64,000 nucleotides of DNA from Caballeronia sordidicola (GTDB taxonomy: Bacteria; Pseudomonadota; Gammaproteobacteria; Burkholderiales; Burkholderiaceae), in contig NZ_MTHB01000096.1 of NCBI RefSeq assembly GCF_002220365.1, positions 45,856 to 109,855 on the forward strand. Direction: 5' to 3'. Shown here piece after piece: positions 34,576-42,373 of this stretch. Every line of letters starts with the position of its first letter. The stretch's first letter is position 1. The position numbers and the translations under genes were made by a program. The notes below the pieces were generated by a model that had not been told where the DNA came from, ran no database searches, and saw nothing but the letters and a program-made list of their open reading frames with translations.

Positions 34576-36423
34576 TCAGGCGTTCGCGCTGCCGCGCACA
34601 TCGAATTCGACTTTCCAGCGCTCGTTCGTGCCGCGCGGCACGGCTTCGAGTTCCAGTGTGCCGGCTTCAGTGATCCGTGCATGCAGCTTCACTGCGACGA
34701 CTTCGCCGGGCGTGCGTCCTTCGGTTGGCAGCGTGGCGTGGATTTCCTCCAGCTCTTGCAACTCGTCGGGCGACCAGTAGTCGAGCATCGTGCCCACCTG
34801 ATCTTGCCGACGTACCGACGAACCGAAGAAGCGGAAGTGCACGGGCTCGCCGACCACGAGGCCGAATTCCTGAGGCGGCAGGGCCGCGTCCGTGCCCTCT
34901 TCCATACCGAAGGGCGCGAGGCACAACGCCTGGAAAGGCGGTTCCATGCCGGGCACGGCCGGCATGGCCGACTCGATCGCAATGTAGTAGGCGCGGGCCG
35001 TACCGCCGCGAATGCGCACGCCTTTGCCCCGTTTCACGTAGCCGTAGTACGCCGCGCCGCGCGCGACCGCGAGGTCGAGATCGGCACCGCCCAAAAGACG
35101 CGCAGGCGCCGCGCCTTCCGCTGCGAGCCAGCCGTTGAGGCCATCGAGAATTCGCTCGACGAGCAGCATCGACTTGAACACGCCGCCGTTGAACAGGACC
35201 GCCGTGGGATGCAGGAAGCTCGCGTTCTCGGCCGGCATGTGCTGCAGTCCGTCGAGCTCCGCGAGCGCCGCCACCTGTCGGCCGAGGAATGCGGCGAGGT
35301 GCCGCGTGATGCCCGCATCCTGCGCGTACGGAAGGCCGAGTTGCGTCAAGCCGCCGCGCGTTCGGGTCACCGGCCGCGCCGATGCATCGACTTGCGGGAA
35401 GAAGCCGTCGAGAATCGTCTGCGTGAGTTCGGCGCGGGTCAGTTCGGTGCGGATCGAGCCGCCAATCAGTTTCGATCCGCGGCTCGGTACGACCAGCGGC
35501 ACGGTATCGGTACTGCGGTCAGTCAGCAGCGTTTCCTTGGCTGCCCGGCACGCATAGGTGAGCGCACGCAACTGCCACGGGTCGGCCTGGGTGCCCTGGG
35601 CAGCCAACTTGCGCGCGACCACGTGAGCCAGCGCCAAGTCCATGTTGTCGCCGCCCAGCAGGATGTGTTCGCCGACCGCGACACGATGCAACTCAAGATT
35701 GCCTTCGCGTTCGATCACCGCGATCAACGACAGGTCGGTCGTGCCGCCGCCCACGTCCACAACCAGGATGATGTCGCCGACCTTCACTTGCTTGCGCCAG
35801 GCGCCGCTGCTTTTCTGGATCCAGCTATAGAGCGCGGCTTGCGGTTCCTCCAGCAGCGTCATGCGGGCGTAGCCAGCCGCCTGCGCTGCCTCGGCCGTCA
35901 ATTCTCTTGCGGCCGGATCGAAGGAAGCAGGAATGGTGACCGTGACTTCCTGCTTGCTGAACGGTGCATCGGGATGCGCGTGGTCCCATGCTTCACGCAA
36001 ATGCGTGAGATAGCGAACCGAGCTTTCAAGCGGCGAGACGCGCGTCACTTCAGGCGGCGCGTCGCTTGGCAAGATCGCCGCGCGACGGTCCACACCAGGA
36101 TGACAGAGCCAGCTCTTGGCGCTCGACACGAGACGAATTGGCGTCCCTGCGCCTCGGCTGCGTGCCATTTCACCGACTGCGAAATCGCGTTCGGCAGTCC
36201 ATGGCAAGGCCAGGTCACCGGGCGTCAGTTCGCTCGGATGGGGCAGGTAGAGAAACGAGGGCAGCAGCTCGGGCGCTTCGATCGCCCCCGGTGCGGTGAG
36301 CTGCGTGATCTGCAGGACGCCTTGCACGGTTTTCTCGCCGTCACTGGCGAAAAGGTCAACATACGACAGAGCGCAGTGGGTGGTGCCCAGATCGATGCCG
36401 ATTGAATAGCGCGCCTCGGTCAT
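34576..36423 (-). CDS. Hsp70-family protein (615 residues)
   Basis: An Hsp70-type protein with all nucleotide-binding motifs: GIDLGTTHCALSY at the N-terminus, LLEEPQAALYSW, VVDVGGGTTDLSLI, LGGDNMDLALAHVV and LFNGGVFKSML. The C-terminal third contains a beta-rich part (VGEPVHFRFFGSSVRR, and KVEFDVRG at the end) that could be a divergent substrate-binding domain without a helical lid. Its first four bases overlap the end of the DUF2760 gene (ATGA), so it is translationally coupled. It probably works with the 921-residue homologue encoded next to it. Confidence 0.88.
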   Translation of the reverse strand: MTEARYSIGIDLGTTHCALSYVDLFASDGEKTVQGVLQITQLTAPGAIEAPELLPSFLYLPHPSELTPGDLALPWTAERDFAVGEMARSRGAGTPIRLVSSAKSWLCHPGVDRRAAILPSDAPPEVTRVSPLESSVRYLTHLREAWDHAHPDAPFSKQEVTVTIPASFDPAARELTAEAAQAAGYARMTLLEEPQAALYSWIQKSSGAWRKQVKVGDIILVVDVGGGTTDLSLIAVIEREGNLELHRVAVGEHILLGGDNMDLALAHVVARKLAAQGTQADPWQLRALTYACRAAKETLLTDRSTDTVPLVVPSRGSKLIGGSIRTELTRAELTQTILDGFFPQVDASARPVTRTRGGLTQLGLPYAQDAGITRHLAAFLGRQVAALAELDGLQHMPAENASFLHPTAVLFNGGVFKSMLLVERILDGLNGWLAAEGAAPARLLGGADLDLAVARGAAYYGYVKRGKGVRIRGGTARAYYIAIESAMPAVPGMEPPFQALCLAPFGMEEGTDAALPPQEFGLVVGEPVHFRFFGSSVRRQDQVGTMLDYWSPDELQELEEIHATLPTEGRTPGEVVAVKLHARITEAGTLELEAVPRGTNERWKVEFDVRGSANA

Positions 36424-36980
36424 AGTTCCACCTCGGCCTGTGCGATCACGGTCGCGTCATGTGTCTTCGTCAACATCGGGAGTCTGACCTCCTCCACTCG
36501 CCAGCCGCGGTGACTGACGTTGCCGCTGAATGGCGGCTTGCCCACCACGTTGCCTGTCAGCCGGATTGCGGTTGCGTCGAAGCCGTCGGCGAGCGTTACG
36601 CGGCTGCCTTCGGCCTCCTCGCGCACCGGCCGAATCGTGAAATGCTCGCGCAGCGTCGCGCGGCAACCGTCGTGCACCAGCCTGGCGGCCGCGCCGATGT
36701 CCGCATCGGAATAGCCTGCAATGTCCTCTTCGACGAAGTCGATGAAACGCGCGCCACGCTGGAGAAGCCCCAGAAGCTGAAGCGCTGCCTCCGGGCTTGT
36801 CTCCTTGATCGTGGGTGCGGCCGCTGTTGCGGGCTGGGGCGCCGTGACTGGCGCCGCCGCTACTGCCCCGTCACGCAGCCGACGCACTTGGGCGGCAAAT
36901 TCGCGGTCCCCCAGGACCGCGAAAAAGGTGCCGACGGCCAAGGAAAGTCTGCTGAGAAAAGACATATTCGATTCGGTCAT
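36420..36980 (-). CDS. DUF2760 protein, partner of the Hsp70 pair
   Basis: A 186-residue protein. A hydrophobic N-terminus (LSRLSLAVGTFFAVLG) may attach it to the membrane or bind a partner. An Ala/Pro-rich linker (about residues 40-60) leads to the conserved domain with ALQLLGLLQRGARFIDFVEEDI and NVSHRGWRVEEVRLP. DUF2760 genes are regularly found beside Hsp70-family genes. It is the first gene of the operon, behind AGGAG, and overlaps the next gene by 4 bases. The function is unknown; a substrate adaptor or nucleotide-exchange role is speculation. Confidence 0.85.
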   Translation of the reverse strand: MTESNMSFLSRLSLAVGTFFAVLGDREFAAQVRRLRDGAVAAAPVTAPQPATAAAPTIKETSPEAALQLLGLLQRGARFIDFVEEDIAGYSDADIGAAARLVHDGCRATLREHFTIRPVREEAEGSRVTLADGFDATAIRLTGNVVGKPPFSGNVSHRGWRVEEVRLPMLTKTHDATVIAQAEVEL

Positions 36981-37291
36981 ACAAAATTGCTCCTGTAGGC
37001 TCGCTTGAACAACGAGCTATCCTGCCGGCCGCAAGACCAGGCTCGTTGAAAGCCTTGAAGGGCGAGTGCCGGCGCTTAATTCGTGAGCCCGATTCAGGGC
37101 TGAAACCCGTATTTTGCCTTGATGTGGCCGAGAGCCGTTCAATATGCGAACGATGGTGGTCTATTGTCGCGATTGCATTGCTGCGCGCCGCCTGAAGAGC
37201 CCTACGGGGCGGGATCTGTTGCGTGCGTAAGCCCGCCACGCTGCGGCTTCGCTCGCTGAAGGCAAACTGTCGACCAACGTCCGTTTTGCGG
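36981..37291. other. Upstream region of the DUF2760-Hsp70 operon
   Basis: About 310 bases between the small Cys-motif gene and DUF2760, both on the minus strand. It should contain the operon promoter. I looked for a sigma-32 heat-shock promoter (CTTGAA with a CCCCAT-type -10) on the minus strand and saw none, so heat-shock control is not supported by the sequence. Confidence 0.4.
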
Positions 37292-37552
37292 CTAGTCGGC
37301 GTCGAAATCGTCCGCTGCCTTACGATTCCGGCGCTCTTCGTTGGCACGGCGAGCGCGCACACGCTGGCGCCACAGGACAGTAATGACCTCTCCCGTAGTC
37401 GCGCCAGCGGGAATTTCGTTGCGGATGAGATTCGGCACCATCGGCAAGCCCAGGCGCTGCCTGCGCAGAGCCCGGGCTATGGCCGTGCGGCACTCCTGCC
37501 CGTGGCAATCCCATTCGTCACGCATTTTTCCGCAGTAACGGCACTCGTTCAT
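37292..37552 (-). CDS. Small Cys-motif (zinc-ribbon-like) protein
   Basis: An 86-residue basic protein beginning MNECRYCGKMRDEWDCHGQEC, whose four Cys as CxxC and CxxxxxC (with a His between) could hold one zinc. The C-terminal half is highly basic (RQRVRARRANEERRNRK) and could bind nucleic acid. The ATG at 37552 was chosen because the Cys motif then lies at the N-terminus. I do not know a function for it. The gene stands alone between the Hsp70 operon and a divergent binding-protein gene. Confidence 0.68.
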   Translation of the reverse strand: MNECRYCGKMRDEWDCHGQECRTAIARALRRQRLGLPMVPNLIRNEIPAGATTGEVITVLWRQRVRARRANEERRNRKAADDFDAD

Positions 37553-37987
37553 GGCAAATAGTTTAACTGTAATCTCTGATAGCCTCCCGGCCGCGGGGCA
37601 AACCACCCCGTACTTTGCCAGGCTTTGTGGCTGGCCGTGGCCAGTCAGGAGTCCGCAGGCAGTCAGTGACGCCATCACGCGCCAGGCCTTCGCATAACGG
37701 ATTTAAAACGGATCTACAAACGCCTATTCGCGTCGACTGCTACTCACCATGTCGGGAAGATCCCGGCTCGCGTTAGTTAAAGTATTTGCGTCCGTTGCCG
37801 ATATTCAATCTAAGCACTGCCCCCGTTCAATTCGCCTTGTCTTTGCGATTTTCCGCTTCAGAGTCGACACCATGGTCATGCCGTTGGCTCTTTCGCGATG
37901 CAGGTTCCTGCGGTCAGCTTTCAGGTGCGTCTAAAGTGCCGACTGAAGCCGGGTCGTTTCATCCCGCAACCAAAAAGTAAACCTCAA
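37553..37987. other. Divergent intergenic region
   Basis: About 435 bases between the small Cys-motif gene and the binding-protein gene. An in-frame upward extension of the latter to 37898 exists but does not look like a signal peptide. No other coding frame or clear regulatory palindrome was recognised. Confidence 0.4.
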
Positions 37988-39283
37988 GTGCGACGAATTG
38001 AGCTTGCCTCCCTGCTATCTGCCTTAGTCAGCGTCATTCTCATGTCGTTGTACGGTTGTCACCAGCAAGACCACACCTCTTCGAACACGACCGTTCCGAC
38101 CCCGACCACCATCACTGCGTTGATATGGGCGCCAGACTGGCCGGAAGAGATGCTTCAGATCGCCGCCGAATTCGGCAAGCTCAATCCGGACATACGCGTG
38201 AATGTGCAGTTCATGATCGGCAATTCGGTCGAGGAAAATATCAAGCCCCGGATCGCCTCTGGCAACTTGCCGGATCTGGTCAGTGTCAACCCGAACGCCT
38301 ACGCGGCCGAATTGGCCGATCAAGGGATCCTGGCGGACGTCGGCGGGACATCGGCATGGAAAAACATGCTCGACCCTCTCAAGGGCGACTGGACCAGTCG
38401 CCAGTCCAAAAAATTCGGCATCTCCGGCGGAGTGGCCACGACGCTGATTTACTACAACCAGGACATGTTCGCGAAGGCGGGGATCACGCAACTGCCCACC
38501 AATTTCCAGGAGTTCCTGGTAGTTTGCGATAAGCTCAAACGTGCGGGTTTTACACCTGTCATGTGGAACGGCGGCTTCCCGAACATGCTCGGCAACGGTC
38601 CCTTCAGTTTCGGCTTTGCCAACAATGTGGTGGCACGGGAGCCGGATTGGAAAAGGAAAATCTCTGACGGCACGCTGGATTTGAACACGCCACAGGTAGC
38701 CGATATCTTTGCCAAGATTCTACTGATTGCAGACCGTGGATATGTACAAGAGGGGTTCATGGCGACGGACTACGACCAAGGCATACGTCTGTTCAAGGAA
38801 GGCAAGGTTGCGATGGCTTTTCACGGCAGTTGGGCAGCCGGCCTTTTCCTGCACGGCAACCCCTTCGAGGTTGGGGTGTTCATTCCGCCCTGGAACGCGC
38901 CGGGCAAGCGGGTGGTGCCTGTGATTGGCAGCGAAACAGGGTTCGCCGTGTGTGAGACGCCCAACAAAGTCGCGGCGACGCGCTTTCTCGAGTTCATCGC
39001 CGGGAAGGGGTTCTCCATTCTCCAAAGAAAACGCCAGAACATTCCGCCATTCAAGCAAGTCGACGAAACAATGGTGAGCAACCCGAAGATTGCCGACTAT
39101 ACGAATAGGGTCAGTCGCTTCTCCGTGACCGCCAGCCCGTATTATTCGGTTTTACCCTCCAATTCGATCGAGCGGCTGCATCAGTTGATGCAGGATGTGC
39201 TGTTCAAGAAAATCACGCCCAGGCAGGCGGCAAAACGCCTGGATGAATCTGTCAAGAACGAAGCAAAGATGCACTACAAATGA
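37988..39283 (+). CDS. Extracellular solute-binding lipoprotein (family 1)
   Basis: A 431-residue binding protein of the sugar/glycerol-phosphate family. The GTG at 37988 gives a short basic start and a hydrophobic segment ending in the lipobox LYGC, so it should be lipid-anchored. The mature part has the binding-protein landmarks TITALIWAPDWPEEMLQIAAEF, then LPDLVSVNP and GGVATTLIYYNQDMFAKAGI. An ATG at 37898 in frame is an alternative start. No permease or ATPase gene is adjacent. Its stop overlaps (ATGA) the start of a membrane GGDEF-EAL gene, so it is likely a sensor subunit, not a transporter part. Confidence 0.85.
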   Translation: MRRIELASLLSALVSVILMSLYGCHQQDHTSSNTTVPTPTTITALIWAPDWPEEMLQIAAEFGKLNPDIRVNVQFMIGNSVEENIKPRIASGNLPDLVSVNPNAYAAELADQGILADVGGTSAWKNMLDPLKGDWTSRQSKKFGISGGVATTLIYYNQDMFAKAGITQLPTNFQEFLVVCDKLKRAGFTPVMWNGGFPNMLGNGPFSFGFANNVVAREPDWKRKISDGTLDLNTPQVADIFAKILLIADRGYVQEGFMATDYDQGIRLFKEGKVAMAFHGSWAAGLFLHGNPFEVGVFIPPWNAPGKRVVPVIGSETGFAVCETPNKVAATRFLEFIAGKGFSILQRKRQNIPPFKQVDETMVSNPKIADYTNRVSRFSVTASPYYSVLPSNSIERLHQLMQDVLFKKITPRQAAKRLDESVKNEAKMHYK

Positions 39284-42234
39284 GCTCAATCATGGGTTCG
39301 CTGCGAAGCGTTTTCGAATACCTCTCGCTGGATCTGCTGCGCCGGGTCGAAATTCGTTACCGGCTGATCTCCGCATTCATTCTGCTTTCGCTGCTACCCA
39401 TACTTCTTTCGGGATACTTATCGTATGTGGAATCAACCGCAGCGATCAGGGAGAAAGCGGAAATATTTTCGAAAGAAGTGGTCAAGCAGCTATCCAAGAA
39501 CGTCCTGCTACGGATGGAGCAGGTCGAGACGGAAAGCAGCTTCCTCGTGCTCTCTGATCGGGTTCAAAGCGCGCTGACGAAGGTCGCAAACGGCAATGCG
39601 ACGGAGCAGAGCGAGGCGCGCCGGGATATGACCCGGCTGCTCCTGGAGCATTACGGATCGATCGATTTCATCAACCAGAAATATCTGCTCGACAAAAACA
39701 ACCGCATCATGGACACCCAGGCCTTCGCGCAATTGACCCAGGGTGTGACGCACCTGGTCATGCAGGCTCCCGCTCATAATGGACACCCCTACTGGGGCAG
39801 TTACGACAACGGCGTTGGACAACAGAACCTGGGGATGGTCCGAGCCATCATCAGCAAGAGCAACAATCAGCAGATCGGCAATCTGGTTCTGGTGATTCGT
39901 CCCGAATATTTCTCGACAATTTTCAATGACGTCGCCTTGGGGAGCGGAACGCAAATCTACGTTCTCGATGCCAACAGCAACAAGCTGATTGTCCGTGCCG
40001 ACGACACCCCCACGAACACCGGCGAGACGGTCGAACCTGGCCTGATCGATAAAATCGCGCACAACGAGCCATACGGCAAGCCGAGTGGTTTCGTCGCCTT
40101 CGAGGACAAGCGCCGCGCGCGCTACTTTGCCGCGTACTCCAGGATTCCCGGTACCACATGGTTTGTGGTCAGCACCATTCCGGAAGCGAAGTTGACGGCA
40201 CAGGCACAGTCGGTGCGCAACCAGATCGTACTGGTCGGGATCTTGGGCTTCCTGCTTTCGATCTTCCTCGCCTACTTCATTTCCCACAGCATTTCGGCGC
40301 CGCTCAAGGAGCTGGTGCGAAAGATGCACGATACAGGCAACGATGCCGGAGCGCAGGCAGACGACGGTGCGCAAGCACTCAACAATGCTCACGGTGAGGA
40401 CGAGTTAGGCAGACTGGCGCAGCGCTTTGAAAGAATGCGCGAGGCGATCAAGCAGAAGATCCAGAAGATCAACGAGATCAACGCGTCCCTTGAGCAGACC
40501 GTCATTGAGCGCACGGCCGAACTCGTTACCAAGGAGCATGAGTCGCGGACCTTGATCGAGAATTCTCCGGACACGATTACCCGCTACGACCGTGACCTCC
40601 ACCGCATTTATGCCAACCCCGCATTCTGTACCTCGGCGGGTTGCAGCCTCGGCGAATCGCTCGGCAAACGGCCCTCAGAGATCCCCGGCGGCGCGAATGC
40701 ATTGATCTACGAGATGAAGATTCTAGACGTCATTTCAAACGGGGAAAGTTCGCAGTTCGAACTGAAATGGGTCAGCAGGGACGGACAGGAACAGTGCACC
40801 CATATCCGCCTGACTCCGGAGATTGACCGGTCAGGCCAGGTGAGCTCGGTGCTGGCCGTGGGTCGTGATTTATCGGACCGGATGGCATTCGAAGCGACAA
40901 TCTGGAAACAAGCCAATTTCGATGCGCTGACCCGCCTTCCGAATCGTCAGATGTTCCATGACCGTCTGGACCATGAAGCCAGACTGTCGCGTCGTTCCGG
41001 AAAGTGCATGGCCTTGATGCTGATCGACCTGGATCGCTTTAAAGAGGTCAATGACTCCCTGGGGCACGACACAGGAGACATCCTGTTGATCGAGGCCGCC
41101 AGGCGCATCACGTCGAGCGTGCGGGAATCGGACACTGTTGCGCGTCTCGGCGGTGACGAGTTCACTGTCATTCTGCCCAACCTGGACGACACCGAAAGCA
41201 TTGACCGGATCGCACAGGCTATCATCGACAAGTTAGCTGAACCCTTCATGCTCGGCCCGGACGAGGCTTTCATATCTGCCAGCGTCGGCGTGACAATTTA
41301 CCCCAACGACACCATCGAACTTGATGTCCTTTTCAAGAATGCCGACCAGGCCATGTATGCGGCCAAGAACGCGGGGCGCAATCGTTTCAGCTACTTCACG
41401 CCCGACCTGCAAGTGGCGGCAGAAAAGCGCCGGCGTCTCACGAGCGATCTACGCGCCGCGCTGCCTGGCGAGCAGTTCCAGATCTATTACCAGCCCATCG
41501 TTGACCTGGCGACTGGAGAAATCTACAAAGCCGAGGCATTGATCCGCTGGCAGCACCCCGAACGCGGCACGATCAGCCCGCTGGATTTCATTCCATTGGC
41601 CGAAGACACCGGGCTCATCGTTCCGATCGGAGACTGGATGTTCAGACACGCCGTGCAACAGGCCCGGCAATGGCGCAGCCGATTCCATCCGTCTTTCCAG
41701 ATCAGCGTCAACGTGTCACCGGTGCAGATTCGCCAAGACAGTCTCTTGTGTGTCCAATGGCCCGAGTATCTGATTCAGGAAGGAATGCCGGGGGAGTGTG
41801 TTGCGATTGAAATAACCGAGGGGCTGTTACTGCATGCCGAATCGAAGATTGATGAGAAACTGCTGACCTTTCGCGATGCGGGGATCCGGATCGCGATCGA
41901 CGACTTCGGGACGGGTTACTCGTCGCTGGCGTATCTCAGGCGCTTCGACATCGATTACCTCAAGATCGACCGTTCATTCGTGCAGAACCTCGCCTTCGAT
42001 GAAGACAATCAGGCGCTTTGCGAGGCGATGGTCGTACTGGCTCACAAACTGGGATTAAAAGTCATTGCCGAAGGGGTAGAGACGACAGAGCAACGGGATT
42101 TCCTCATCGCCGTCGGCTGTGATTTTGCCCAAGGTTTTTTATATTCCGAACCGGTTCCGGCTGATCAATTTGAGGGGTTGGTATGGCCGGCTATCGAGGA
42201 GAGACCAGACTGTCTCTCATGTGCTACGTCTTAG
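39280..42234 (+). CDS. Membrane GGDEF-EAL protein with Cache and PAS sensors
   Basis: A 984-residue inner-membrane protein. Membrane helix 1 (about residues 24-48), a periplasmic double-Cache-like domain (about 50-305), helix 2 (about 308-332), a HAMP linker, a coiled coil, a PAS domain (about 425-545), then GGDEF and EAL domains. The GGDEF is intact with the inhibitory RxxD (RESD) ahead of it. EAL keeps EALIRW, AIEITEG, DDFGTGYSSL, KIDRSF and AEGVET. It should control c-di-GMP in response to the periplasmic lipoprotein whose gene it overlaps by 4 bases. Confidence 0.93.
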   Translation: MSSIMGSLRSVFEYLSLDLLRRVEIRYRLISAFILLSLLPILLSGYLSYVESTAAIREKAEIFSKEVVKQLSKNVLLRMEQVETESSFLVLSDRVQSALTKVANGNATEQSEARRDMTRLLLEHYGSIDFINQKYLLDKNNRIMDTQAFAQLTQGVTHLVMQAPAHNGHPYWGSYDNGVGQQNLGMVRAIISKSNNQQIGNLVLVIRPEYFSTIFNDVALGSGTQIYVLDANSNKLIVRADDTPTNTGETVEPGLIDKIAHNEPYGKPSGFVAFEDKRRARYFAAYSRIPGTTWFVVSTIPEAKLTAQAQSVRNQIVLVGILGFLLSIFLAYFISHSISAPLKELVRKMHDTGNDAGAQADDGAQALNNAHGEDELGRLAQRFERMREAIKQKIQKINEINASLEQTVIERTAELVTKEHESRTLIENSPDTITRYDRDLHRIYANPAFCTSAGCSLGESLGKRPSEIPGGANALIYEMKILDVISNGESSQFELKWVSRDGQEQCTHIRLTPEIDRSGQVSSVLAVGRDLSDRMAFEATIWKQANFDALTRLPNRQMFHDRLDHEARLSRRSGKCMALMLIDLDRFKEVNDSLGHDTGDILLIEAARRITSSVRESDTVARLGGDEFTVILPNLDDTESIDRIAQAIIDKLAEPFMLGPDEAFISASVGVTIYPNDTIELDVLFKNADQAMYAAKNAGRNRFSYFTPDLQVAAEKRRRLTSDLRAALPGEQFQIYYQPIVDLATGEIYKAEALIRWQHPERGTISPLDFIPLAEDTGLIVPIGDWMFRHAVQQARQWRSRFHPSFQISVNVSPVQIRQDSLLCVQWPEYLIQEGMPGECVAIEITEGLLLHAESKIDEKLLTFRDAGIRIAIDDFGTGYSSLAYLRRFDIDYLKIDRSFVQNLAFDEDNQALCEAMVVLAHKLGLKVIAEGVETTEQRDFLIAVGCDFAQGFLYSEPVPADQFEGLVWPAIEERPDCLSCATS

Positions 42235-42373
42235 GTGGAACGCTCGATCGGTGAACATGCGCATGCGCGCTCGCTTGAGCCAGCACGCCTGACCCAGCCG
42301 CTTGAGCATCGCCGTATCAACCCGCTTCTCCTTCGACGGGCGCCAACGCGTCGTCCTCTCTAGCGGAACGGCG

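Noticed and set aside
34228..36405. A 725-codon open frame on the plus strand opposite the Hsp70 genes
   Set aside because: It mirrors the codon bias of the Hsp70 genes in GC-rich DNA, has no domain and is rich in Arg and His. The minus-strand frames contain all Hsp70 motifs.
36981..37291. Possible sigma-32 promoter for the Hsp70-like operon
   Set aside because: No CTTGAA and CCCCAT-type pair with suitable spacing was found on the minus strand.
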